A stretch of DNA of 64,000 bases from IMG/VR virus record IMGVR_UViG_3300037297_000135, positions 62,001-126,000 of that record; one strand, given 5' to 3'. The stretch's first letter is position 1. The number at the start of each line of letters is the position of its first letter. This document shows, piece after piece, positions 44,922 through 52,634 of the stretch. The notes under the pieces were generated by a model. The model did not search any database. It saw nothing but the letters and a program-made list of their open reading frames with translations, and was not told the origin of the DNA. Made by a program: the position numbers and the translations under genes. Source of the stretch: a virus.

Positions 44922-44978
44922 TTTAAAACATACTAAAACATACAATTTTAAAAATTGTACGCTCTATATAGCTTTAAA
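44922..44978 (-). ncRNA. Intergenic two-stem RNA element, class 1
   Basis: TTTAAAGC, TATA, TAGAGC, hairpin GTACAATTT-tta-AAATTGTAT, GTTTTA, GTAT, GTTTTAAA on the minus strand. The continuous inner helix reaches 15 bp with G-U pairs. Confidence 0.75.
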
Positions 44979-45339
44979 CTTTTATATTTATTTGTATTTC
45001 AATTTCACTATTACTTAAAAATCTAAACAAATTTTCTTTTTTAATCCAATTGATTATATTAGGTTTTTTTGGGTCAAGTGAATACAAAAAAGCAATATAA
45101 TCAAAACTATTCCAAGAACATTCAAATATTTTTAAATATTGTTTTCCACAGATTTTTGTATCAATGCATCTTTCTTTTTGTGTATTGATTGTAAATAATA
45201 TTTCTTTAATTTGTATATAATCATTAGTAACCATATCAAAATAATGATATATTTTTTTGTTATCTTTATAAAAATATTCGATATCTTCTTTATTTATAAA
45301 AGTAGTTTGATTTTTTTCATTTACAATAATTGTTTTCAT
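44974..45339 (-). CDS. Hypothetical protein, first of the minus-strand block
   Basis: About 121 residues (MKTIIVNEKNQTTF start), beta-rich with a FYKDNKKIYHYFDMVT segment. A longer in-frame ORF reaches 45456, but AAGGAGAATGAT just before 45339 marks the real start. It is the gene nearest to the large gene-free region. Not recognised. Confidence 0.55.
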   Translation of the reverse strand: MKTIIVNEKNQTTFINKEDIEYFYKDNKKIYHYFDMVTNDYIQIKEILFTINTQKERCIDTKICGKQYLKIFECSWNSFDYIAFLYSLDPKKPNIINWIKKENLFRFLSNSEIEIQINIKV

Positions 45340-45360
45340 TTTTATCATTCTCCTTATATT

Positions 45361-45435
45361 TTGTATTGTTAAAACCTGCAAAACAACAAAAACAAAGTTT
45401 TTGAAACAATGTTTTGCAAGCTTTATACAATACAA
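45361..45435 (-). ncRNA. Leader two-stem RNA element (longest copy)
   Basis: Outer stem TTGTATTGT/ACAATACAA (9 bp), then AAAGC, inner stem TGCAAAACA/TGTTTTGCA with a further small hairpin in its loop, then GTTTTA. Same plan as class 1, at the 5' end of the whole block. Confidence 0.65.
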
Positions 45436-45489
45436 AAAAGATTTTATACAATTCAAAAATACAGAACTCCATAAAACCTTTTTGCATTG

Positions 45490-46447
45490 TTAAAGGAGAA
45501 AAGGAGAAATATTTCGAATTTTGCGACGTGTAGAAAATAGCGTAGTCTACAACTGCCTATTTTCCGTGGCTTTAGTTTTTATGTTGCTTGTATGTAGCTA
45601 CATAACAACAAACTTCCAACATATACAATATACTATATCTCTAGTATCTTTTTTTCGTTACTGTTTGTTAATTGTTGTTGTATCAAAGTGTTTACGCCTA
45701 TTAAATCAAGTATACTCAATTTAATAAAATAACGGTTTTCACGTTACATTATACATGTCAATATCCCTATATGTAACAAAATTCAGCTACTACACGACTT
45801 TTCAAGCGACTACTCTTTTCATACCAGTTTCAAGACTTGTTTCGTTACTGTTATCAAGTCTTAAACTCTCTTTGTATTTCGTAACACAGTATTTTACTAG
45901 ATTAATGTCATATCCTAAAAAATGAAACTTCCATAACTGTAAAATGATTGAGTTTTCGTGCTTTGCTGTCTTTTATTAATTTTTCAATGTACAAAAATAG
46001 CATTGTTAAACGGTTTTATTGTTTACACGTTGTTTGTGTTATTCTCTTTCCCCAATAATCTAAGTCGTTAATTCGAGCTGATACACGATTTTAACTAGCA
46101 TGCAAGTTTATATAAGCTTGCAATTTTTCGTTGAATCGAGTCAACGTGGTAATTTCAATCGATTGACATAGTGTATACACTGTATAGCCTTAGATTTAAG
46201 CATAACGGTCAATTAAAATTGACTCGATTAATGTCATATCAATTTTTATGTATCTAACAAAATCGAGTTCATTAGTTACACCACAAACAACTTTATCCAA
46301 AATGTACATTTTTGACATAAGTTTTCTAATATCCCTCCATTCCTGTCAAAAGTACGGATTTAAAGTCAATGCTATTAATTTTTCAAAGAACAAGTCAATT
46401 TACTTAAAAGCTATCAAAGATGTCATGTCGACTTGTTGTCCGTCGAC
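45490..46447 (-). ncRNA. Candidate giant structured non-coding RNA
   Basis: About 1 kb without a credible gene and with visibly higher G+C (30-37 percent in lines I counted, against about 12-25 percent around it). Local stems include GAAAATAG/CTATTTTC (45531), GTTACAT/ATGTAAC (45744), AAGACTTG/CAAGTCTT (45832), CGTTGA/TCAACG (46132), GTCAAT/ATTGAC (46209) and GTCGAC/GTCGAC (46427). The minus strand is proposed because a TTTTCA-17-TATGAT promoter stands at 46454-46482. In size and ornateness it recalls the GOLLD/ROOL class of phage RNAs, but I cannot match it to their consensus. Confidence 0.45.
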
Positions 46448-46453
46448 ACCGTA

Positions 46454-46482
46454 ATCATATAACGCCTAAAAAATTTTGAAAA
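46454..46482 (-). promoter_or_regulatory. Possible promoter of the structured RNA
   Basis: Minus strand TTTTCA, 17 bases, TATGAT. The -35 box has 4 of 6 consensus bases. It marks the edge where composition and GC skew change. Confidence 0.35.
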
Positions 46483-47034
46483 TGTTGATTTTAAATTGTT
46501 TTTGATTGTTTTTTTGATGTTTGATTTAAAATGCTTAATCATTTTCCTTTTTTCGCTTTTTTTTGTTTATTTTTGAGTTTTTTGAAAGAATTTTTGTTTT
46601 TTGGTTTTTTGTGTTTTAGATTTGATAACCTTTTTCAGATTTTAAAATTTTTTGTTTAAGTTAAATTGTATGTTTTAATTTTTTTGTTTGTTTGAATGCA
46701 GATTGTGTAAAGGTTTCAAAAGTTTGAATTTTTGCAGAAAAAAAATAAAAAAAGTTGACTGAATAAATATAGGTTGAATGGATTAAAACATTTAAAACAG
46801 TGTGATTAAATAGGTTTTTGAAGATGAAAAAATTTTTTTGAATTTTGTCCAGATTTTGAAAAACTGGAAGTTTGAAAAGCCGATTTTTTTAATGATTTTG
46901 TAATGTTTGAAATTGGATTGTAAAACAGTAATGTTTTTATAGGTTTTTTGTGTTTGAATTGTAATATTTGAATAGTTGTTTTTGCTGTATAATGGTTATA
47001 TCAACAAAATAAAATTTAAAGGAGATTAAAGATT
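46483..47034 (+). other. Gene-free G-over-C skewed segment
   Basis: The plus strand has almost no C (for example line 46801 has about 2 C and 11 G), whereas the kilobase to the left has more C than G. No ORF with a ribosome site is seen. The end carries a TATAAT at 46989-46994 for the small gene at 47035. Confidence 0.6.
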
Positions 47035-47193
47035 ATGTATAAAACATTCGCTGATTTGGCAACAGCAGCATTAAACAAAGGATATAGAATTTACAGAAAA
47101 GATAATGAATTGTATTACGTAAAGGATTTTGTAAATGATAGATTCGCTGAAAATGTAACAAAAAGCGGGATTATAAGATTGATAAATAAGTAA
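47035..47193 (+). CDS. Small hypothetical protein in the gene-free region
   Basis: 52 residues (MYKTFADLATAALNKGYRIYRKDNEL start), with helix then beta strands and a basic end. AAAGGAGATTAAAG precedes the ATG, TATAAT lies upstream, and a terminator follows directly, so it is a complete single-gene unit. It may regulate the repeats around it, but there is no direct evidence. Confidence 0.7.
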   Translation: MYKTFADLATAALNKGYRIYRKDNELYYVKDFVNDRFAENVTKSGIIRLINK

Positions 47194-47205
47194 TGGAGAT
47201 ATGTT

Positions 47206-47232
47206 AAGGCCTTGATGTAAGGCCTTTTTTTT
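47206..47232 (+). terminator. Intrinsic terminator
   Basis: AAGGCCTT-gatgt-AAGGCCTT followed by a run of eight T in total, 13 bases after the stop of the small gene. Confidence 0.8.
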
Positions 47233-47273
47233 ATGCCATTTTTTAAGGATATATGATGTATATAACATTGCTG

Positions 47274-47585
47274 GTATACAGCATCATATATATCAATATA
47301 TCAATTAATATTTAATGTTGTATTGATTGTATGTACCATATCAATTAACTATATCTGTTTAAATTTTAATCGATTGTATATGCCTTTTTGAGCTTTAAAA
47401 CCATATATGTAAATTGTAACATATTGCATATTAATGCATGTATATGTATATATGCATATATGATATACGTGTATACAGCTTATATAGTGTATTTGATGTA
47501 TGTTTGTATACAGATTAGATTTGTATGTTTAAGCAGCTGTAAAAAGATACCCTATATAGGTATATAAAATACTGACTGTATACAG
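47274..47585 (+). repeat. Four scattered GTATACAG sites in alternating purine-pyrimidine DNA
   Basis: GTATACAG occurs at 47274, 47471, 47506 and 47578. Between them lies a stretch of TGTATATGTATATATGCATA-type alternation (about 47425-47460), prone to melting or unusual helix form. Further inverted repeats: TACC...TATATAGGTA at 47549 and ACATTGTA/TACAATGT at 47672 and 47699. Confidence 0.5.
47361..47393 (+). promoter_or_regulatory. Conserved 34-base motif, copy 3
   Basis: AAATTTTAATCGATTGTATA, then TGCC and TTTTTGAGC, followed by TTTAAAA. It matches the two gene-leader copies at 33090 and 35688 but points into a region with no plus-strand gene before 49944, so it could start a non-coding or primer transcript. 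Confidence 0.5.
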
Positions 47586-47917
47586 ATATGCTGATTGTAT
47601 TCAAACGCCTTGAAATAGCTGTTTTGAGACAAATAGACATTGTTTTGTATTTTGTAGTTCAGATAGTACACATTGTATTGTGTTAAGCTAATACAGTACA
47701 ATGTATCGTATTTGAATGTGTGTTGTGTAGTGTTTCAGTAGGCTTCATACGTTGGATGATGGACAATGAATGATTTTGAATGGTTTTAGGTTTTTGAAGT
47801 TGATACATGATAGAAATGATACGATGTTAAGTGATGGACAATAGATAGGATATAGGATTGAACAGGTTTCAGACGTTGTACAGACATGGATAGAACATTT
47901 GTTTGATATGTATGTTT

Positions 47918-47984
47918 TGATAATAACAATTTGATATTAACACAATGATAATAACAGAATGATAATATCAAAGTGATAATATGA
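47918..47984 (+). repeat. Iteron-like repeats TGATAATA(A/T)(C/G)A
   Basis: Copies start at 47918, 47946, 47960 and 47974, i.e. spacings 28, 14 and 14 bases. They are followed by GGTCATAAGATGAGGTCATA, another short direct repeat (GGTCATA). Close, regular, AT-rich repeats are typical of initiator-binding or partition sites. Confidence 0.55.
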
Positions 47985-47999
47985 CCAGGTCATAAGATG

Positions 48000-48312
48000 A
48001 GGTCATATGATTAGGTAGTATATGAAGTTGGATGATGAACGATGAAGTAATATGATGAAATATTGCGAAAGAGTGTAACGAATTGCATTGTATAAATTTT
48101 GCGTATCTTTTTAGGTAAAATTGCTTCCTATATAAATCAAAAAATACAGCAAATACAAATGTTTATGTTTTATCCCAATTTTGATGATTCTATTTAATTA
48201 CTCATTAAATTGACTGAAACAATTGAAATGCTGATGAATACAGAGTTATATAATAATAGCCCCTACTTTACGTTTGTAAAAATATGGAGATACCCATTAT
48301 CCCACCTACCTC
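48000..48312. other. Gene-free stretch with GC-skew reversal
   Basis: Near 48080 the plus strand changes from G-rich to C-rich (line 48121 has about 12 C and 4 G). No ORF, tRNA or strong terminator is seen here. The end has CCCACCTACCTCC, then the tandem array. Confidence 0.5.
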
Positions 48313-48593
48313 CTTGAATCTCTGTTCAAGGATATTTTAAAATGTAGTTTAGATATATATATTTAAATTCAAAAATCCATCGTCTTTGACTCGGGCAAAA
48401 TTTAAAATGTAGTTTAGATATATTTCAAATTCAAAAAAACTACAATCTCCGTTCAAGCATATTTTAAATCACAGTTTAGATAAACAAAATCCAAAATTCA
48501 AAATTCAAAAAAAATCCCTGAATCTACGTTCAAGGATTAAATCAAATATAGTTTAGATTTATATTCAAAAACAAAATTCAAATTCAAAAAAGT
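48313..48593 (-). repeat. Degenerate tandem repeat array, four units of about 62-77 bp
   Basis: The core TAGTTTAGAT occurs at 48345, 48410, 48472 (CAGTTTAGAT) and 48549. Three units also carry a CTTGAA-loop-TTCAAG-like stem. Read on the minus strand, directly after the 48593 gene, the first unit gives CCTTGAA-cgtaga-TTCAGGG followed by eight T, a terminator. The other units look like decayed copies. Confidence 0.7.
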
Positions 48594-49165
48594 TATTTAA
48601 AGTTATTCCAATCTACTTTATTTTCATCTAAATACACAAAAAACATTTTCCCTAAATCACCTTGATTTTCATAAATACCTCTATTATCTTTTCCAATTTT
48701 ACAAAATGTATAAATCCCATAATTCACATGCAAACCTGTTCCATCTTGAAAGTCTATCAATGTATAATTGAAATTTTTATTTTTCAAATATTTTTCAAAA
48801 CTCAACAAAACTTCTTCAGTTAAAAGTTCCTTACTTGTTACAACTCTTGCATATGTTCCTATTCTTTCTGTATTCAATCCATTCATTAAAGGTCTTTCTT
48901 GCAACTGATTTTGCAACAAATATTTATTCATATTTTCCATCTCCTTATTTTCTATTTTTTTAGTTTCAATTATCTGTATTTTAGTTATTGTTGGTTTTGG
49001 TGTTTTAACTGAGGTTTGAGTATTTGATTCATATTTATTTATTGTATTTACAGCTTGTGTATTTACATAAGTTCCATCTGACAACAAATCAATTATTGCA
49101 TAAATTAATAAAAAACAAATCATTAAAAACTTCATACCATCGATTATTTTAAATAAATTATTCAA
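48593..49165 (-). CDS. Membrane-anchored hypothetical protein
   Basis: 190 residues: a hydrophobic helix (about residues 12-28), a Thr/Lys/Pro linker (TQTSVKTPKPTITKI), then a globular domain with FDGTGLHVNYGIYTF-like strands (precisely QDGTGLHVNYGIYTF). It is probably exported and anchored. Followed by the terminator-like tandem array. Function unknown. Confidence 0.6.
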   Translation of the reverse strand: MNNLFKIIDGMKFLMICFLLIYAIIDLLSDGTYVNTQAVNTINKYESNTQTSVKTPKPTITKIQIIETKKIENKEMENMNKYLLQNQLQERPLMNGLNTERIGTYARVVTSKELLTEEVLLSFEKYLKNKNFNYTLIDFQDGTGLHVNYGIYTFCKIGKDNRGIYENQGDLGKMFFVYLDENKVDWNNFK

Positions 49166-49206
49166 TTTGCATTCACCCTTTTTTCAAATTTGTTCAATTT
49201 TACTAT

Positions 49207-49572
49207 TTAAAAATTTGGTAGATTAATGCTTACAAAAATACATTTTACCCAGTTATATTTTTCAACTATTTTTATTGCTTCTTTTTCTTTCTGTTCATTA
49301 TTTAGCAACCCAAAATTTTCATCATAATTATTATCAGTATCAATTATATCTTCCACTAATGTTTCAAAGTCATTTTCTTTAGAATAAATCATTTCATCAT
49401 CATCATACCAATAATAATCTATTCTTGATTCTCCCCAACTACCAACAAAAAAATTACTATCATCATTAGAAACTATTTCACCATCAACTATCGGAAGTAT
49501 TGGTAGTTCTGGATTTTCTTTTATTAATTGTAATAAATCATTTACATTTTTTTGTTGTTTATTCATATTCAA
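49207..49572 (-). CDS. Acidic hypothetical protein
   Basis: 121 residues, strongly acidic (DDSNFFVGSWGESRIDYYWYDDDEM), with a Lys/Glu helix near the end. Small acidic early phage proteins often mimic DNA or inhibit host enzymes, but nothing specific is recognised here. Confidence 0.55.
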   Translation of the reverse strand: MNMNKQQKNVNDLLQLIKENPELPILPIVDGEIVSNDDSNFFVGSWGESRIDYYWYDDDEMIYSKENDFETLVEDIIDTDNNYDENFGLLNNEQKEKEAIKIVEKYNWVKCIFVSINLPNF

Positions 49573-49672
49573 AACCTATCCTTTTTTTTGTTGTTTATAT
49601 ATATTTTACCACAATTTCAGTGAATTTGAAAAATCAAATTTTCGTAGATTTTTTTGAAATTGTTTCGATAAT

Positions 49673-49701
49673 TTGAAAAACAATCAAATATATGGTATAA
49701 T
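49673..49701 (+). promoter_or_regulatory. Promoter upstream of the RepL-like gene
   Basis: TTGAAA, 17 bases, TATAAT, preceded by TGG (extended -10). It lies about 240 bases before the gene. The leader between contains AGAGGGGCGAAAC and the two operator-like repeats. Confidence 0.7.
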
Positions 49702-49848
49702 ATGTATAAAATTGAACAATTTTGAAAATTGAAAATCGATTAAATATTTTTTTCGATATATGTACTCTGTTATAGAATAAGAGGGGCGAAACTTCAAAAA
49801 ATCGTATTGTATGTTTGTGATATCAATGGATTTCAGGTTTTTTCAAAA

Positions 49849-49899
49849 GTTAAAGATTTTAACTTATCCCCTTGTTTTGAGTTAAAGTTTTTAACTTAT
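49849..49899 (+). promoter_or_regulatory. Two operator-like repeats GTTAAAG(A/T)TTTTAACTTAT
   Basis: The 19-base sequence occurs at 49849-49867 and 49881-49899, 32 bases apart (about three helix turns). Each is itself a near-palindrome (GTTAAA...TTTAAC). Position just before the RepL-like gene suggests autoregulation or initiator binding. Confidence 0.6.
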
Positions 49900-49943
49900 G
49901 ATTTAAATAATATTAATTAAATTTAATAGGGAGATATAATTTT

Positions 49944-50453
49944 ATGTCAAATATAATAATGAACACAAAAACTGGAGAGATAGATAAAGAAATAAGAGAT
50001 GGTGATATTATCAAAGTTATCAGGAAAGAGAGTCTTGATTATTTAGATACTTATGAAACATGGGTTGTTGAAAGATTTTTTAAAGGAAATATTAATGAAA
50101 TTGAAAAGCTGCTTACTGAATTAACTATAGGTGAAAAAGCATTATTGTTTTCCATTGTTCCATTTATTGGTTATAATGATTGTTGTATAAAACATAGAAA
50201 CAATTCGTGTATGAATATTGAAGATATCATTCAAAAAACTGGTATTTCGAAACCAACTGTTCATAAATCAATTAATTCATTAATTAAAAAAGATATATTA
50301 TACAAAGGCAAAAACAGTAAAGAAGTTCAAATATTTATTAATCCCTGGTTATTTTGCAAAGGCAATAGAATTAATAAGGTTTTAAAAACAATGTTCAAGA
50401 ACTACAAAATCAAAGTAATGAACAATACAAAATGGAAAGATTTAAAACAATGA
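49944..50453 (+). CDS. RepL-like replication initiator / winged-helix regulator
   Basis: 169 residues. The centre has a helix-turn-helix (EDIIQKTGISKPTVHKSINSLIKKDIL). The end IFINPWLFCKGNRINKVLKTMFKNYKI matches the C-terminal pattern of Firmicutes plasmid RepL and related phage proteins (NP...KGN). The N terminus NTKTGEID fits too. It could initiate replication at the neighbouring gene-free region or act as a switch regulator. Own promoter, operator pair and AGGGAGAT ribosome site. Confidence 0.6.
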   Translation: MSNIIMNTKTGEIDKEIRDGDIIKVIRKESLDYLDTYETWVVERFFKGNINEIEKLLTELTIGEKALLFSIVPFIGYNDCCIKHRNNSCMNIEDIIQKTGISKPTVHKSINSLIKKDILYKGKNSKEVQIFINPWLFCKGNRINKVLKTMFKNYKIKVMNNTKWKDLKQ

Positions 50454-50605
50454 AAACAAACACAATATTCAAAAAAGAGGTTGCTGTATTTCGTTCTGAG
50501 TTAGCAAAACCAATGATTTTATGAGATTGATTAGTTAATCAATCAAATTTAATTTTATATTATCAACTAATCAAACTCAGAAATCACATTACAAGCATCA
50601 AATGT

Positions 50606-51022
50606 TTAAACATTTATAGCTTTAATTTCAATATTATATTTTTTACAAAGTGTTTGAAATTTAAGTTCACTTGAGCAAGATGTTGCTTTTGCTGCTGAAA
50701 ATCCTTTTTCTCTCAGGAATCTATATCTTTTAGCATATGTTTTATTTTTTACATATTCAATATTTTTAAATTTTCTGTCACCATTGATTTTATTTGAAAT
50801 TATTCTATCTGTTCTATTTTTTCTATCTGGTCTAAGTGTATCAAATTTACGCTTTACGATATCTCTTTTACCGCAAACATTCAATTTTCTACAAACCGAA
50901 TGTATCAACATTTTAACTTGGTACAATTTAATATTTAGGATTTCTGCCATTTGTTTTTCTGTTTTTTTAGATTGAATCAATTTATACACTTTAAGTTCTT
51001 CATCGTTTAATTTATCAATCAT
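50606..51022 (-). CDS. LuxR/sigma-region-4-type HTH protein
   Basis: About 138 residues. LNDEELKVYKLIQSKKTEKQMAEILNIKLYQVKMLIHSVCRKL is a GerE/LuxR-type HTH (also like sigma-70 region 4), followed by a basic Arg/Lys tail and a C-terminal REKGFSAAKAT helix. It is likely a phage transcription regulator. The ATG at 51022 is preferred for AAAGGA at proper distance. Confidence 0.65.
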   Translation of the reverse strand: MIDKLNDEELKVYKLIQSKKTEKQMAEILNIKLYQVKMLIHSVCRKLNVCGKRDIVKRKFDTLRPDRKNRTDRIISNKINGDRKFKNIEYVKNKTYAKRYRFLREKGFSAAKATSCSSELKFQTLCKKYNIEIKAINV

Positions 51023-51156
51023 GTTTATCATTCCTTTTTTTTTAACAATTATATCATAAAAAAAAATCATTTAAATACAATTTTTAAAAATGAAAAACAA
51101 ATGACAAAATAAAATTCTGTAAAAAAAACCATCAAAACCCAAACCCAAATCCATGA

Positions 51157-51185
51157 TTTACAAAAATCAAAATTCATGATATTAT
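51157..51185 (+). promoter_or_regulatory. Promoter of a small RNA
   Basis: TTTACA, 17 bases, TATTAT. A start near 51192 would give the RNA that ends at the terminator at 51238-51268. Confidence 0.65.
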
Positions 51186-51191
51186 ATTTTT

Positions 51192-51268
51192 AGACTTGTT
51201 TCTACAAAATTCTAAGACTAAGAATTTTTCCTAAGAAAGAGATTCGGTGTGCCACTGAATCTCTTTTT
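51192..51268 (+). ncRNA. Small RNA of about 77 nt with terminator
   Basis: It contains a first hairpin AAATTCT...AGAATTT and ends in a 12-bp terminator stem (AGAGATTCGGTG with CACTGAATCTCT, one G-U) plus T5. No start codon with ribosome site is inside, so it is probably a regulatory RNA. A T-rich gap and an extended -10 promoter TGGTATAAT (51303) for the next gene follow. Confidence 0.65.
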
Positions 51269-51341
51269 CGTTGATTGAATTTTTTTTTTGAATAAAAAAA
51301 ATGGTATAATTTAATCAATAAAAAGAAAGGAAGTGAAATAC

Positions 51342-51641
51342 ATGTATGAAGAATACATAGGCAAAAAAGTAATTGTTCGGTCAAAAGAAGCAGGTGTTTT
51401 TTTTGGTGAGCTTGTTAAAAAAGAAGGTAATGAAGTAAAGTTAAAAAACTGTAGATGGTTGTGGTCATGGTTTGGTGCTTTTACAATATTTCAAATTGCT
51501 GTTGAAGGTGTAAAAGAACCTGAAAAATGCAAATTTACATTAACAGTAAACGATGTTTGTGTATTAGGTGTTTGTCAAATTGTTCCATGTACTGATGTTG
51601 CTATATCAAGTATAGAAGGTGTACCAACATGGAATATTTAA
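51342..51641 (+). CDS. DUF6948-like phage protein
   Basis: 99 residues. YIGKKVIVRSKEAGVFFGEL, then KNCRWLWSWFGA and EGVKEPEKCKFT, then IVPCTDVAISSIEG form a pattern I know from many small phage proteins, placed in DUF6948. A beta-barrel-like fold is likely; the role is unknown. The ATG at 51342 follows AAAGGAAGTG. It overlaps the next gene by 13 bases. Confidence 0.7.
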   Translation: MYEEYIGKKVIVRSKEAGVFFGELVKKEGNEVKLKNCRWLWSWFGAFTIFQIAVEGVKEPEKCKFTLTVNDVCVLGVCQIVPCTDVAISSIEGVPTWNI

Positions 51642-52237
51642 ATGATTTTTTAAGTTCAAATGATAATTTTTTTGATGATATGAATTCTGTATATGGTTAT
51701 GGTTTTGGTTTTGGCGATGCTGTTGGTTCTGGTAGTTTTGTTGAATCTAGTTCTAGTTTTGATTTTTGTTTTGATTCAGTTAACAATTATAAGGTTCATT
51801 TAATTGACTGCATTCCAACAATATTAGAAAAAATCAAAAAAACAAAAGGCTTTTACATAGCAAAAGGAAAGATTTTAAAAAATGATTTCACATTTCAAGA
51901 CACATTTGTTGTAAAAAAAGAAGCTTGTTTTGCACACGGTTTAAATTTAAAACAAGCTTTCAAATCTTTGAATGAAAAGCTTTTTGACAAATTAGATGCA
52001 GGACAAAAAATGGATGAATTTTTCAAACACTTTGATTTCAACAAAAAATATGATGCTAAAGATTTTTTCATTTGGCATGGTAAATTAACTAAAAGTTGTG
52101 AATTTGGCAGAAAATTTTTTGTTGAAAACAACAACATCAATATGAATAAAAAATATAGTATTAAGGAGTTTGTTGATATTTGTAAAGACCAATATGGTTA
52201 CGAAATAATATCAAAGATATTAGATTATGAAAATTAG
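51629..52237 (+). CDS. Conserved phage protein with Gly-rich head
   Basis: 202 residues. The N terminus is acidic then Gly/Ser/Phe-rich (GYGFGFGDAVGSGSF). The C-terminal half KDFFIWHGKLTKSCEFGRKFFVEN...IKEFVDICKDQYGYEII resembles a domain shared by many hypothetical phage proteins (W-H-G-x-L-T-x-S-C-x-x-G-R). Function unknown. It overlaps genes on both sides. Confidence 0.6.
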   Translation: MEYLNDFLSSNDNFFDDMNSVYGYGFGFGDAVGSGSFVESSSSFDFCFDSVNNYKVHLIDCIPTILEKIKKTKGFYIAKGKILKNDFTFQDTFVVKKEACFAHGLNLKQAFKSLNEKLFDKLDAGQKMDEFFKHFDFNKKYDAKDFFIWHGKLTKSCEFGRKFFVENNNINMNKKYSIKEFVDICKDQYGYEIISKILDYEN

Positions 52238-52532
52238 TAGAGGTATGATTGTAATCACAGAGTTTGAGGAAAAAGTCATTCCATATATTGTTTTATACAA
52301 TGAATCTACACAACTGCTTGATATTCATTGTGCAAATTGTGGCAAATTATATATGTTTGGATGTACTAAAAAGCAAGTAAATGATTTTTTAAAAGAATTA
52401 AAAGTATTTGAAATAATCAATATTAACAAATGGATTGCTGAAAAAGGCTATAAGGTTCATGGTTGCAAAAAACCTGTAACTATTTCTAAAACACCTCAAG
52501 AATATGAAGTTGAATACAAAAAAATTGAATAA
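52227..52532 (+). CDS. Hypothetical protein
   Basis: 101 residues; C-A-N-C-G-K-L-Y-M-F-G-C in the middle suggests a small metal site. It overlaps the previous gene by 11 bases and is followed by a terminator. Not recognised. Confidence 0.55.
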   Translation: MKISRGMIVITEFEEKVIPYIVLYNESTQLLDIHCANCGKLYMFGCTKKQVNDFLKELKVFEIININKWIAEKGYKVHGCKKPVTISKTPQEYEVEYKKIE

Positions 52533-52533
52533 A

Positions 52534-52573
52534 AAAGATGATGTTATCCAAAATAGTAACATCATCTTTTTAT
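52534..52573 (+). terminator. Intrinsic terminator
   Basis: AAAGATGATGTTA pairs with TAACATCATCTTT (13 bp) and is followed by T5. It ends the 51342-52532 unit, and may also serve the convergent gene. Confidence 0.85.
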
Positions 52574-52634
52574 TTGGAAATCTCAATATGATATTAGAAA
52601 AATAAAATACTATTTCATTATACCATATTATATT

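Noticed and set aside
44974-45456. Longer N terminus for the first minus-strand gene (start at 45456)
   Set aside because: The extra 39 codons run through the two-stem RNA leader, while a perfect ribosome site precedes the internal ATG at 45339.
45521-46454. Short ORFs of 67 and 68 codons (45521-45724 and 46248-46454, plus)
   Set aside because: No ribosome site, composition unlike the coding regions, and both overlap strong RNA stems.
47071-47971. Minus-strand ORFs around 47071-47268 and 47786-47971
   Set aside because: They are antisense to the small gene or lie in skewed repeat DNA, with no ribosome site and low-complexity products.
48313-48593. CRISPR-like array in the four-unit repeat
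   Set aside because: Units are degenerate over their whole length, unequal in size, and the variable parts are short and A-rich rather than spacer-like.
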